Below, piece after piece: positions 1-10,944 of a stretch of DNA of 64,000 nucleotides. Origin of the DNA: Ampelomyces quisqualis (Eukaryota > Ascomycota > Dothideomycetes > Pleosporales > Phaeosphaeriaceae); contig JAGTXZ010000009.1 of the NCBI GenBank assembly GCA_018398575.1, positions 248,001-312,000 of the forward strand. The letters run 5' to 3'. The first letter of the stretch is position 1; each line of letters starts with the position of its first letter. A program made the position numbers and the translations under genes. A model generated the notes under the pieces. That model was given only the letters and a program-made list of their open reading frames with translations, was not told where the DNA came from and searched no databases.

Positions 1-578
1 CGCTGAAGACCTAAGCGAGAATGTAATCGTCACTGGGTCGGGTGCTGGATGGTCGAAGTGACTGCCTGAAATTATGGCTACCGTGTCCACAATTAACTTG
101 GAGTACAAAGGTATTCGCTGGCACTTCGTCGCACGGGTTCTCAGAGCCGCAGGAATATAAAATAGTATCATGCACGGAGGAAGCGTACTAAACCCTTGTG
201 CCAAGATGCATTCCAACCCATTCCGGGGAATGCAATGCATAATTCTAAAGGCTAAGGATTTGATAGAGCTTTTGTCCTAGTACATACTCCAAATGTTGCA
301 GGTATGTCAAAAGCCGTAAGGGAGCGCAAAAGTTGAAGTGGTTCTGGATACTATACTCAGGCCCACCAGCGACGTCGTTATTGCAAGCAACAAGCCCGTG
401 CGAAGATTTAGTGCACCTTGAGCCGATGACATGTGAGCCCTAGATTACCAATTCGAGTTATGAACAGTGTTCGTCGTTCGCCAAGCACGTCGATCTCAGA
501 GGCCGCCCTGCGCTAATATTGGTGGGGTCGCAGCCGTCTCGCTAGGCTGTGGGCGCTCCTTCCAGCACCACACCAAAC
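1..578. other. left-edge spacer, no gene seen
   Basis: No open frame of useful length and no recognisable coding motif on either strand. The last 100 bases presumably hold the promoter of the gene that follows, but I see no specific element. Confidence 0.5.
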
Positions 579-1064
579 ATGTCTGAGCCTCCCTTAAAAG
601 CAGTCCTTCATAAGCCTCCAACTCGGCCGACAATCCAAAGGCCCTCTGTTATTTTGTATGGAGCGATACAGCCCGAGCCAGCTTGGCAGACCAGCCTTGC
701 TATGTCACTCTCAGACCTGCCGATTGACATCCTCGATCCGCGGCGCGATGACTGGGATAGCAGTTGGAAGGAAGACATCTCTTTTCCAAAGTTCAAGGAA
801 CAGGTTGAGTGGGAAATGAACTGTGCGAAGCTCGCAGATGTGATCGTATTCTACTTTCCGCCTGGGGCGCTCACGCCCGTTGCGCTTCTAGAGTTGGGCA
901 TGTATGCTGGGACGGGTCATGCAATTGTGTGCTGTCCTGAAGGATTCTATAAACGAGGAAATGTGCAGATGGTGTGTTTGAGATACGGAATTGATTTGTT
1001 GGATAATCTAGAAGATCTTAAGGAGCAGGTACGGACAAGGCTGAGGGGAAAGCTGTCGGAGTAG
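579..1064 (+). CDS. nucleoside 2-deoxyribosyltransferase-like protein
   Basis: A single-exon gene of 161 residues. The frame is open upstream to a GTG at 549, but the first ATG (579, MSEPPLKAV) is the sensible start. The order of motifs fits the nucleoside 2-deoxyribosyltransferase-like family (Nuc_deoxyrib_tr_2 type): an N-terminal strand with VILYGAIQ, then LDPRRDDWD, a helix with EMNCAKLADVIVFYFPPG, then PVALLELGMYAG, where the Glu of LLELG is the expected nucleophile. In this family the enzyme moves or hydrolyses the deoxyribosyl group of nucleosides; many fungal members have no assigned substrate. The length is normal for the family and nothing appears broken. It lies just upstream of a degraded HET gene, with which it shares no obvious function. 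Family assignment is confident, exact reaction is not. Confidence 0.8.
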   Translation: MSEPPLKAVLHKPPTRPTIQRPSVILYGAIQPEPAWQTSLAMSLSDLPIDILDPRRDDWDSSWKEDISFPKFKEQVEWEMNCAKLADVIVFYFPPGALTPVALLELGMYAGTGHAIVCCPEGFYKRGNVQMVCLRYGIDLLDNLEDLKEQVRTRLRGKLSE

Positions 1065-1239
1065 TCATGTGATAATCTGCTCGACAACGCCGGAAATTCT
1101 ATCTTACGTGTCTGAGTTTGCCACAAATGAGGAGCTATGCACTGCTCCTGCAGGCTGTGTATTTCGACCTCCTGCTTAAATTCTCTCACCATACCATGTC
1201 AACAACGCACCGCACAATTTCACTAGATTTGTCGTGATA

Positions 1240-2104
1240 CAGAGTCCAGAAGACAATGAAGCTTGGAAGAGCGCTATACGTGCAGCAGCGACCCCAAATC
1301 GCTGGCTTCGATTTCCCGAACGCAGTCATCATGGAGAGTGGAAGGCCTGTGAAATGTGAAGCCTTCCTACCCATCACAAGAGGAGCCTGCTTCGGTTGCA
1401 CAGCCACCTTGGACTCGAAGTCTTATGGAAGTTTCTCATGAACCCCGAAATCTTTGCTTAACCTCGGGAATGCTCATCTGGATGCCAACAGCACTGTTGT
1501 GCAAAACTTCAACCTGGTCGATGTTCCTTTACAAATAGCACCCGAGTATGAAGCAGTTCCACATTGCTGGAAAGATCTGTGGATGGACACGGGCATCTGA
1601 TTGGGTCACGAAATCAATCATGAAAGAGTGTTCCGCATTGCGGAATATCTGGCGACTTGCGTTCACAGCATCTTGCAGTCGCGCGAACTGGCTACACCAG
1701 GGTACATATGAATAGATCAGATCTGCCAGGAAGATATTTCGGAACGAAACTCACAGGTGAAACCTGTATTAAACATCCAATCGACTGGAATGACGAGTGA
1801 CCGTCTGGCTTGGAAGGCGACAAGATCCTACCGGTATTGGCCCGGAAGTCGCCCTAACACATCAGGCTTCCTATCAATGGCGAGTCTGAACAACATGGTT
1901 TTCTTCATGTTGAAAACTTTCCATTTTTGCGCAATCTTAGTTTCTCGTCCATGGGAAAGCATCATATACATACCATTGACTCCACTACTTCGCTGGCCTT
2001 GTCTTACAAAGGTGTTTCAGGAAGCTGTTGTAGCACAACACATCACAGTACTTATTGGCGAGAGACTGAAGTCATGGGAAGAAGTATCCAACCTATCTGA
2101 ATGA
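1240..2104 (+). pseudogene. degraded HET-domain (heterokaryon incompatibility) gene
   Basis: Fragments of a HET domain appear in order but in different frames. Near 1570-1600 is CWKDLWMDTG followed by a TGA (1598-1600). Then comes RIAEYLATCVHSILQSREL, and GYI-TGA-IDQICQEDISERNSQV at about 1703-1759, where the family consensus has a Trp at the stop (1709-1711). After a frame change VTVWLGRRQ follows near 1800, and in another frame VFQEAVVAQHITVLIGE with SWEEVS at about 2010-2100. These match the WIDxxCINQxDxxERxxQV, VWLG and R.W..QE.. landmarks of fungal HET proteins, which trigger incompatibility cell death. At least two nonsense codons and one or two frameshifts make it non-functional. The TGG to TGA change is of the kind RIP produces. 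Coding debris may run on to about 3012. Confidence 0.8.
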
Positions 2105-3162
2105 ATTGCTGTCTAGGAAGTGGCGATGGTCACGCCTAAATTCTTCACAGCCCGTCTTGATCAATCACTCGTCGGGGCAGTAAGCGATACCAGAGTCACA
2201 ATTGTGAACACGAGACACGTTAAGATCGTGGACTAGTTGAAGTTCACCAGCTAGCACACAGCAATGTAAAAACTTAGGGAACAGAACTATGGGCTCTTAG
2301 GCTACACTAGAAATGCCTTACCGCCTAAGTTGATGGACTGTCGAGAACCGGTGTGCGATGACTGAGGCGTACGAAAGCTTGGACGCAATTAATGACCTCA
2401 ACAAAGGTACCACGCCTGGCGCTCGAGGAAACTGTCCAACTAGGTCTCCACATTGGGCAAACCATCGAAAGAACCTGTCTGGGGCATGTGTTGGTTTTGC
2501 ATCCGACGAACCTGCCCGCAACCCTGTCCCGTGCGGAGATCTAGAAAAAAACTTCACGTTAAAACTTAAGGGAACGTCAATAGATACAATACTGAAAGTA
2601 ATCAGAGGCACTCCGGCACTCCTTATCCATATAATTGGGGCAGAGGGTTGTATTTATATTCTCGACATCTGCCAGCAAGTTCTACAGCATCGTACACGGG
2701 ATCCTGGTAATTTCCTTCGACTCAGCTCAAACAAAATGAGCATCTTTCGACGTCATGCACGATGTGATCGAAACCATCTTCCTGGGTCATGTTACTCCTG
2801 ATGATGCACATCACCACTATGAAAGCTCGTCCCCTCGGACAATACATGGAGAAATTGCAATAGGTGGTCTTCGTGTGGAAATTCGTAGCGTGGAAAATGA
2901 TAACTACATACACGCAAGCTTAGCCCAGATCATGGTCCGCAATCGGTACATCGTAATCCTTGGGAGCGGCTGGTTGGCCTTAGTATGGGAAATATGTTCA
3001 TATCAAGATTAATTTGCGTAATTTTTCGTGTGACTTAAAATGCCTTCCATCGGAACAGGGATGTCTTGCTGATTCGCCTGAAAGTCTACAATAACAAAAC
3101 AGCCATCTCTATTTCTGTTGCCTCCGGTTCCTAACACCATTTCAACCACCATTTTCCGATTG
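2105..3162 (+). other. possible 3' debris of the HET gene, otherwise no gene
   Basis: Two plus-strand open stretches (2358-2801 and 2755-3012) overlap in different frames. The first holds LKLKGTSIDTILKV, loosely like the C-terminal half of HET proteins, where such 'LxLKGxxVDxI' strings are common. I cannot confirm either as a gene, so I treat the stretch as probable pseudogene remnant or spacer. Confidence 0.3.
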
Positions 3163-4002
3163 TCAACATACCCAATCTACTATCACCCTTCCCATATCCA
3201 CACTACCGTGCTCTTTCTTCTCTCCCAAATCCTCCAACACTCCTTTCATCTTAATCTCCCCTTTCTTCATCACTACTTGCCCCGCCAAATAAACCAAACT
3301 CGCCCTCTTCGCCACCTCTCTCCTCGTTTCAAACTCAAACACCATGTCCGAAAAGTCAAATCTCAAGGCTACATTCGCAATCGTAAGCGCGCTCAAGGCG
3401 GCTTTGAATCGTGTAGAATCATCCGCTGCTTGGAGGCCCATTAGGTATTTTTTCATATCGAGTCTCTTTTCAAGATCGGCTATGTGTGGGCGAACGTCGG
3501 CGACTAACTTCAGCGACTTGAGGAGTTCAGACGATGCGGAGAGGACGTGTGACAATGAGGCGATGTAGCGTTGTGCTCCGATACATTTCATTTCTCCTCC
3601 TCCTCCTTGTCTTTCTCTTCTTCCTTGCATTGGTATTCTTGTCGGGTAGTACAGCAAGTCGATTTCCAAATGCCGTACCATGTTTAGGTCTTGCAACTGG
3701 AGTGGTGGTTCGAAAGCGCCGGATCCCATATCCTCCTCTTCTTGATCGTCATCTTGAGATAGTAGTGGCAGTGGTGGAAGAGCATTTATGGTGAATGTAT
3801 TGCGGCCGAAAAACACGTGGCAAGCTTCGGAGTGGATCTGCTTGTTCGTGCGCAAGATAGCGGTGTGGATGTTGTACTTTTCTTGTTGGAACCGACGGGA
3901 CCATGGGCCTTTGATAGGAACGGACGATGTAAGGAGGGAAGTATATATCCGGAGACGAATTTCAGGAGGCAGGATATTTAGGAAAGGAGTTGTTGTCGAC
4001 AT
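3163..4002 (-). CDS. 2EXR / F-box-like domain protein
   Basis: A single-exon gene of 279 residues. The open frame extends upstream to 4146, but the ATG at 4002 (MSTTTPFLNILP) fits the family start. Residues 6-22 (FLNILPPEIRLRIYTSL) and about 45-65 (AILRTNKQIHSEACHVFFGRN) are the signature of the 2EXR domain, an F-box-like fold very common in Pezizomycotina proteins of unknown function. An acidic QDDDQEEED patch and a Gly-rich patch interrupt the middle. The C-terminal half (VRHLEIDLLYY, SLKLVADVRP, ALTIANVALRFDFSDM) is leucine-rich and probably folded. No catalytic motif is seen. Such proteins are thought to act as adaptors, but no partner can be inferred here. It stands alone in a gene-poor stretch. 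Confidence 0.75.
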   Translation of the reverse strand: MSTTTPFLNILPPEIRLRIYTSLLTSSVPIKGPWSRRFQQEKYNIHTAILRTNKQIHSEACHVFFGRNTFTINALPPLPLLSQDDDQEEEDMGSGAFEPPLQLQDLNMVRHLEIDLLYYPTRIPMQGRRERQGGGGEMKCIGAQRYIASLSHVLSASSELLKSLKLVADVRPHIADLEKRLDMKKYLMGLQAADDSTRFKAALSALTIANVALRFDFSDMVFEFETRREVAKRASLVYLAGQVVMKKGEIKMKGVLEDLGEKKEHGSVDMGRVIVDWVC

Positions 4003-6345
4003 CCCTGTGTCCGCCCCTAGGTTGATTGAAGACAAAAGTCCTATCCAGGCGTTGTGCCAAATAACAGTAGGCGCGTGAGAGTGAATGAGGCCGAAAAATG
4101 CCACAAGACAACTGCCACAACGCCCAGTATTATATTCCCTCCACATAGCGAAAAACTATCATGGCGCCCTTCCGCGGCATGCCCACAATGGGTCCTTGCC
4201 CCCACCCCTTGCTCGTCATGACTTCCACACCAACACACCCACACTTGACTCGCGATACCTAACGCTTGCGGCCGCACCGAGACACACTTTCCCACGAGCT
4301 TGGCGCCCTAGCGCCCCTCGGTGTCATTCATCGGAACACCTCCGATCCACACGAGTCGCTTTGCAACCATGGAACAAAGAAGCCCATGGCGAGACAGGCC
4401 AGAAGGTCAGCCTGGGAACCTTTTTTCGCGTGTCGCACCATCACGACGTTGTTTTCTGGAAGGTTTCCTTCGACAATGGTGGGTTTGAGTGAGATACTGC
4501 GAATCCGAAGACTTCGGTTTGGCCGCTTTGGCATTGCTTGCTTACTGACCGGCGAAGTTCGCCAAAAGAGGGAATTGCTTCGGGCAAAAAAGTACATCCA
4601 TCACAGTACCAAATTTTTCTGGTGCTTTTTCTAGTTAGTCCGGCACCCTACATGCCACGAGACGGAGAGATAGCCGCGGAGAGAAAGCTGCGGCGACGGA
4701 CACGGATCCACGGGTACTGGCACGTGGATAGGAGTTAAAGTGGGTGCCGACGATTAAGGTTTATCAAAGAACGTGTCACAGAAGCCAAAGAAGGCATGTA
4801 TTAGCGAGCTAAAAACTTCTGGAAGGTCGGGAGAATATTCCGAAGGAGATGGGTGTTTGAGATGGCTAATTTCAGGGACGATCTTTCACGTGGAAGAGAT
4901 GGCTGAAGTTTTGGATCCATGTTGTTTGTTAAACTGCGATTTTCCATTTCGGTTTATCTACACATTCCATGTACCGTGTATACTATCGAAAGTTGGCCAG
5001 CGGAACTAGAGAGAGAGGGCGGATCAAAGCGACAGACTTAACTTCATTGTAATATGGCTTTTACTTGACGCTGTTCTAAAAGCTGCTGCGCATAGATGCA
5101 TCCACAGCCCCCACCACAGGTACAACTTTTCCCTTAGAGGGGCCAAAGACTTGCTTTTGATTTTTTGAAATGAACAGATCCTAGCCTAGCCAAAGAATCG
5201 AGAATCAAGTCTATAGCTCCTCTAGGGAAAGAGCCATATATGTTGCAAGATCACACACCACCCCTTAGTAAGCAGTGCTCGCTCTTTCTTCTTTAATAAT
5301 AATAACTCATCTAATTTCTAGAATCCAGGCTATCCTGATGCTTTTTAGCTCTGTTTGTAGCGCTTGTCTAGTTCTTTAAACTAGTACTGAATTTATTATA
5401 GTAGCTCAGAGACTAGCAGAGTTATCGCGTGTTAAAGTAAGCCAAAAGTTAGTAAGAGTTAGTTTGTTAACTGCTGTTCTATACTATGTAGAACCTCGTG
5501 ACGCTCCTAAACACATCGAAGACCGCTACTCGTAAAGGTGTGTGTACAAAGGGAGGGCGAGCCTGATTAGGCTAGACCGGCCAACGTACGATTTATGCAG
5601 TATACGGAGCACAACACACATAAATACAACCTCGCAAGCAGCAAGCACTCACATCCCAAGAACCCAACAACAACCCAGCACGTCAACCCCATACCGCGGA
5701 CTCCAGGTATCCGCCATACCAGACCGCCCGTCGCACCGTCACCGTTTCAAATTGAAGAAACCCCCCCCCCCTCCCCCCCCACGGATCCAACTCCGAAGCG
5801 TGTGCGCATGACCACAAAATGAAATTCCAACGTCTCGTGCAAGGCGTCAAACGGTCCGAAAGAGGAATGATGACGGGGGTTTTTTTTGCCGACTTTTGTC
5901 GTGTGGAGAAGGAAGGCATGCCGACAGTGCGGCATGCGGCATGCGGCATACTAGGAAACAAGTTCCACAGGCAAGGGACTTGGAAAGGGAGTTTTTCTGG
6001 CGCCGGGTTGTGTGTTTGCCATGGCTAGGGATTTGATGGGAAGGTAAGGTTTGGCGAGGAGAGCATATGGAGTATCGAGGTGGGTAAGGAATGGTGCATG
6101 TGATGCGATTTCTCTCTGATCAAGTGACCTGGACTACTCTCCATCCTCGTTGATTCATAGAAAGATCGTAATTCGTCCAGTCATTCTCACTTTCAGTGGT
6201 ATCCATTACCCGTACATTTCCCAAAACTTGTCATCACAAAGTGCAAAGAAAACAAACACCGAAACAGAAAAAACCCGCAAGACAGATGTGAAACTAGCCG
6301 TACTACTGTCTCTCTCGAATCCACGCAAAACTCCTAGCGAACTGT
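4003..6345. other. 2.3-kb spacer with TpA-rich tract and C homopolymers
   Basis: I see no credible gene. The short frames overlap on both strands without family motifs. From about 5270 to 5500 the composition becomes rich in TA, CTA and TAG triplets, unlike the flanks (listed separately). At 5761-5780 two cytosine runs are separated by a single T. The segment separates the 2EXR gene from the glycine-zipper gene, whose 3' ends face one another only distantly. Confidence 0.5.
5270..5500. other. TpA-rich relict tract, possible RIP-mutated repeat fragment
   Basis: The stretch is dominated by TAATAATAAT, CTAG, TTAG and AGTTAG strings, with few CpA-rich words. That composition is what RIP leaves in old repeats of Pezizomycotina. 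I cannot identify the parent element or any terminal repeat, so this is a compositional observation only. Confidence 0.3.
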
Positions 6346-8114
6346 CTAGTAGTCCCGCCTCGTCCTGTGCCTCCTCGTGTGCACAGGCGACCCATCGCCT
6401 TCAGACTCGGAGCTGAAATAATCGTAATCGTCCCGACCGCGATCATACCCATGATCCGGGCGGTCATACCTGTCCTTACGCGAGTCGCGGTCCTCGGCTC
6501 CCCGTGACTTTGAGCGGAAGCGATCGATAATGCTCCTGCTTCGGGCACGGACGCTACTGGCATGCGTATCACGACTGCGATCACGGTCATCATGTCGAGG
6601 ACGCGAGCGCGAACGGGACCGAGATCGAGAGCGAGATCGCGGGGGGACTCTGCTCCTGTTCAACAAATTAGTTTTCTGACGTTGGTAGGGTGTTTCAAGA
6701 CTCACTTCGACCGCTTTTCCGCAATCGCTCGGCCGCCGAACGCACCGGCCGCCGCACCTGCTATGGTTGTCAACCTTGATTTCCCCAATTGTCTACCAGC
6801 CAGTCCTCCAGCCAACGCACCTCCCACTGCAGCCGCCAACCCAGATGGTTCTCGCAGAAATCCTTCATCGAACCTTTCACGCATTTTAGTCATGCGCGAA
6901 GAGTCTCGATGGTGATCAGAGTCACGATCTCTGCGGGAGGAATGGGTATCTGCAGACCTTGCTCTGTGTCGATGTTCTCGACGGGGCTTGGTACTGCTGC
7001 GGCGGCTGGCCGGCTGGTTGATGCTATCGAAAGCAGCCATGCGCTGATCTGCACCGGGAGGGACGTAGGTAGGATATGGTGGACTGGCGGGTTGAGAATT
7101 GGACCGCTGGCGACTGAAGGGTGGCGGTGACGGATAGGCATTGCCAGGAGCTTGGTAGCCTCCAGCGTTCGAGGCGTATTCGGATGGATTGTAAGGAGCG
7201 TAGGGCGAATTTGGAGCAATGGGTAGGGCAGGGTTGTTGGTGTTCACAGGTGCTGATGGCGCATACCCTGGACCCGGTGTATAGCGTGCTGCGGAGGCAG
7301 AGCTACGTGAAGGTGCTGCTGCTGGCTTAGGAGTGTTAGTGAGCGGGCGGGAGAATAGCGCTGCGAGAGGCGGTTGGGTTGAAGGCGAGAAAGAAGCAAA
7401 AACAGGAGTGCCGTGCCGAAGAAAGTCAAACATGGCAGGCGGGGGTGAAAGGGAAGGCGGACGATTCGACGGCGGTCTACTCATCGACACGGGCGGACAC
7501 GTCATAGGATGCGTGAGCCCTGGCGACGAGAAAGGGGCCATGGCGGGAAAAGTCGCGCTCTGAGGACGAGAAAAATTGTTTACCTGAGGCGGGTAGCCGT
7601 AGGGCTGACCTGGCGACGACTGCCGATAGTCGCCCTGATGTTGCCCTGAAGCATGGTCCTGTGGGTTGTACGGCGTGTAGCCGGACGTTGGCGGCGGAGG
7701 GAAGTAGGGGCCTCCCTGTTCTGCGTGCGCCATGGTCCTAGAATCGGTGTACTCGTCGCTGTCGCTGTCGCGTCTTCTTCGACTCAGGCTTCTACTAGAA
7801 CTCCTTGCTGCGCTCGTCGCTCGTTGGCTCCGGCCCTCCTTTCTTCGCTCCCGCTCTCGCTCGCGTTCGTAGTCGGTGTCGTCGTACGCGCCGTGGTCCG
7901 AGTCGTCGTCTCGGGGGCTGCGGTCTCGTCGTGAGTGGCGCCTGCTGGATCTTTGTGCGCTCTTGCGGCGCTCGCCGTCCTTCTTGTCGGCGCGGTCGTC
8001 TTTGCGCTTCTTCTTCTCTGCTGGCGTGAAGAAGCCGCCGGGAATCTTCTCGAAAAACTTGTCTGGAATCTGCTCTGCGCCGTAGTCGATGGCCTTGAGT
8101 GCTAGGACTGACAT
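6346..8114 (-). CDS. glycine-zipper, Ser/Arg-rich low-complexity protein
   Basis: Two exons: 8114-6706 and 6655-6346. The 50-bp intron (6656-6705) has a GTGAGT donor and restores the frame exactly (…EKRS/KSRVPP…), giving about 572 residues. The start ATG at 8114 opens MSVLALKAIDYGAEQIP. Residues about 30-120 are basic and charged with R/S/D repeats. The middle is Pro/Ser/Tyr-rich and disordered. Near residues 430-465 an alternating Gly/Ala helix (AAAVGGALAGGLAGRQLG, then AGAAAGAFGG) is a glycine zipper like those in membrane- or self-associating proteins. The C terminus is an RS-type tail (RSRSRSRSRSR) followed by D/R/Y repeats. No enzyme motif is visible. A further short intron within the proline-rich centre cannot be excluded. 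The function is unknown; similar glycine-zipper proteins are widespread in Pezizomycotina. Confidence 0.7.
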
Positions 8115-9764
8115 GGTTCGATGGGGCGCGCGCCAGGAATCCGGATGCTGTGGCTGCAAGAGTGACGTAGGGCTCAGCAAGCAGAAAGCGATGTGATTGG
8201 GGCACAAGCCGGTCCCGCGGCAGCGCGAGGCAGACTAGGTGAGGATAGCGCGGAGGTGGGCAGCGGGAAGGGCGGTACGATAAGGCTTCGAGGTTTGGTG
8301 TGGTTAAGCAATATACGAAGATGGTGGTTGTAGAGACGTGGTGAGGGAGTGTGTGGCGTACACGTTGTCGAAACGGATACCTGGGGGCGCAAAGGGAACT
8401 GTGTGAATGGCGCCGAGGGTAGTGGCGAGTGCCTTTTGACGCGCATCTGATCCTGGGGAAGGAAGCAATTATGTCCGTTTGGGCTGCTGTGCTCAGTCTC
8501 ACGATGATTTGACGCATTCCATGCCACCTCGAGAATGATGTCATCCGTATTTGCTCGACCTCGCTTGGTATCGAAGCTTTCGCACATGGTCCTCCAGCCA
8601 TACGCAGTCCGGATCCTCCCTTGCACAAGTGCATCTTCGATGTGTATTCTGATGGCGAAAATCCCTTTCCCATGCCGTCATCTCCAACCGACCGCATTGC
8701 AAAATCATCTGCCATTCCACACGCTCACACTACGATGATGCGCCACCACCCTACCCGCCGCTCACGATGTCCTCGTGCCCACTTGCTTGCCCTATCGCAA
8801 AGAGCCTGAGCTCCCAAAACGTCGCGTTATGTCACGCATTTCTCTGAACCCCGGGACACGTGCCTCGTTGTACTCCGTAGAACCTCGAAACAACCCTGAC
8901 CGGATCCTGGATACCTCCTCATGGATGCAGGGTGCTTCGTAGGGACTATCCGGCCTATCGTGAGATTCCCCACAAGATGCGTTGGCAGAGTGTTCGGGCT
9001 TCATGACCAAGGCCTCGGACATGCGTGCGTTGGATGACGCCATGTTCAAGACTCACCGCCGCTCACCGCCATCCATAGGTAGCATCGTCAGCTAGGACTC
9101 GGGATTACTATGCGGGGCGGCATAGCACTGCTACATATTTGCAGCTTATCGGATCTACTACTATGGCAAATGGGGGAACGTACAAGTAACACGGCTTCTT
9201 AGGCGCAGGTGGTTCTAAGCACACGAAAGGATAGCATGCGCTACCACGCTAGTACAATCGATCCGTAGTTTCGTAAGCATCAAACTCGGTACCAAGTATG
9301 CGAGGGTATGGCCAGGCCTAGCAATAATTCATCAAATCAGGCTCGGTATCTTTCAGAAAGAAACCAATGTGCTATGGAAAAATTGACCCACCGCGGAGCA
9401 TACAAGGACTTTTGCGCATATTGACCGCTGCCCAATGGCTCGTGGAATTACCTCAGGCTTGCACTTGACCGATCGCAGAATATGGCTGGGCCGGGTGTCA
9501 GCGGCACATGCCTCATTGGGCATCATGCACTATCGTAGATCCTACACCACGACTGGCTGCACAAGAGCGAATGGTGTATCGGAACGTGTTTTGCGGCGAT
9601 CGTCAGAGATCAATGGGAGACGAAGTGTAGCCGTTACATCTATGTAGCTAGCTAGATGGGTATCACTGGGTTGCCGATCTCCTACTCTTCCCGCCGATGT
9701 GTGTAAAACGGCTGCCGGGAGATCAGCCAGTCATTTTGCCCGAGATGTACATCGTAAACCGTCG
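8115..9764. other. 1.65-kb spacer, promoter side of the glycine-zipper gene
   Basis: The first few hundred bases upstream of 8114 must hold the promoter and 5' UTR of the minus-strand gene. Long minus-strand frames here are shadows of the R/S-rich codons. From about 9050 to 9760 I see no coding signal, repeat or RNA gene. Confidence 0.45.
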
Positions 9765-10944
9765 TCACACTTCCTCACTTCCACGACTGCTTGGTGTAGC
9801 AGTGCGTACCTCCCCTGACGGTCGTCCGGCGCTATCCGGAACCTCGATCATGTCGTCTACCATCCCTAGAAACCGTCGCCTATATTCGTCGCTCGTGGTT
9901 GTGATGCTCATTGGCCCGTGATCCTTGCCAAACTTCACGGCATTGAAGAGCTTCACCAGGCCTGTAAGTGTCTGCGCTTGTGAAGAATCCTTAGCCCAGA
10001 AGAAGTCAAGGATGATCGCCCTGTAGATCCACTTTTGATCACGAGACGCGACGCCATTTCTCCACGAAGAGCCACGACCCGGCGGTGTAGGAACATGTTC
10101 CAGATCGGCTGGGTAACGGACCAGAAAGAGCGAATAGTCGACAGCATTCGCGTCTTGCAGAATCTTCGAGTCGCGAGACAGCTGCGCAACAAGCTCTTCT
10201 TTCTGATCGATGGTCACTCGGACTTTGTCTGGAAACTCGTCGATGAGGCGCTCCTTGACGCTCTCTGGAGCTAAGCAACCACCAGCAACATCGCGCTCTG
10301 GATAGAAGTAGTCATTCGGCTTCAGGTCGTAGGTCTCCCACTGCTCTTGATGGTGTTTGGCACAGGCCGACTTTCCGAATAAGATGTTCTCCATGATGAT
10401 GTGGTGGCTTGGTGCAGCACCAATAGCGGCGCCTAATGTAGGTGTAGGGGTATATAGAAGGTCGGTTATGCGGACTAGCAGAGAGTCCTCGTTCAGTTCC
10501 ATGTGTTCCACATATGGTCCGAGAAGGCGGTCACGAAAGAAGGATTGCTCGAAGGCTCGGGGTAGCGACTTGATGAGGTACTTGGAGTTTGGTGTGGTGA
10601 AGAATGTCTTGTAGTTGTTAGCTATCTGTTCTTCATCGTAAACACACTATACCCACTGAACCAGAATAACCCAAATCGCCAACAGGAACCAGATCCGTCC
10701 GCTTGCTCTTACTAGGACTTCGGAAGCTCTCCTTATATTCTTCCTCTTCGATTTCCCATGTCTCGTTTCGTAGCTTCTCGAACAGCCTTGCTCGGTATCT
10801 TGACAGCGTGAGGCTGAAGATGGCGAAGAACGCTATAATGCGCGCAAGCAGTCCTGGTTGCGCTTCTTCATCGTTTGGCGCAGGTCCAGCTCGAAATACT
10901 GCTCGGAGGATGGATGTACTGATGAGACGATCTCGGTAACCCAT
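9765..10944 (-). CDS. phosphatidylinositol-phosphate-kinase-like protein
   Basis: Two exons: 10944-10658 and 10607-9765, flanking a 49-bp intron (10608-10656/7) with a GCTAAC branch site. The product is 376 residues. After an N-terminal region with a hydrophobic helix (RIIAFFAIFSLTL) comes a PIP-kinase core: GYSGSTFFTTPN and YLIKSLPR (the Lys is the expected ATP-binding residue), HHIIMENILFG, ETYDLKPND, DANAVDYSLFLVRYP and AIILDFFW, ending in TSDEYRRRFLGMVDDM. These parallel the GKSGS, IK, M.NLF, DLKGS, MDYSLL and IID.L elements of PIP4K/PIP5K. The canonical DLKGS is replaced by DLKPN and the core is compact, so it belongs to a divergent fungal group rather than the Mss4 type. A role phosphorylating phosphoinositides at membranes is inferred. 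Confidence 0.8.

Noticed and set aside
7795..8715. 306-residue Arg/Pro-rich open frame on the minus strand
   Set aside because: Its composition is the frame-shifted shadow of the R/S/D repeats of the glycine-zipper gene, and it runs through that gene's promoter. No family motif.
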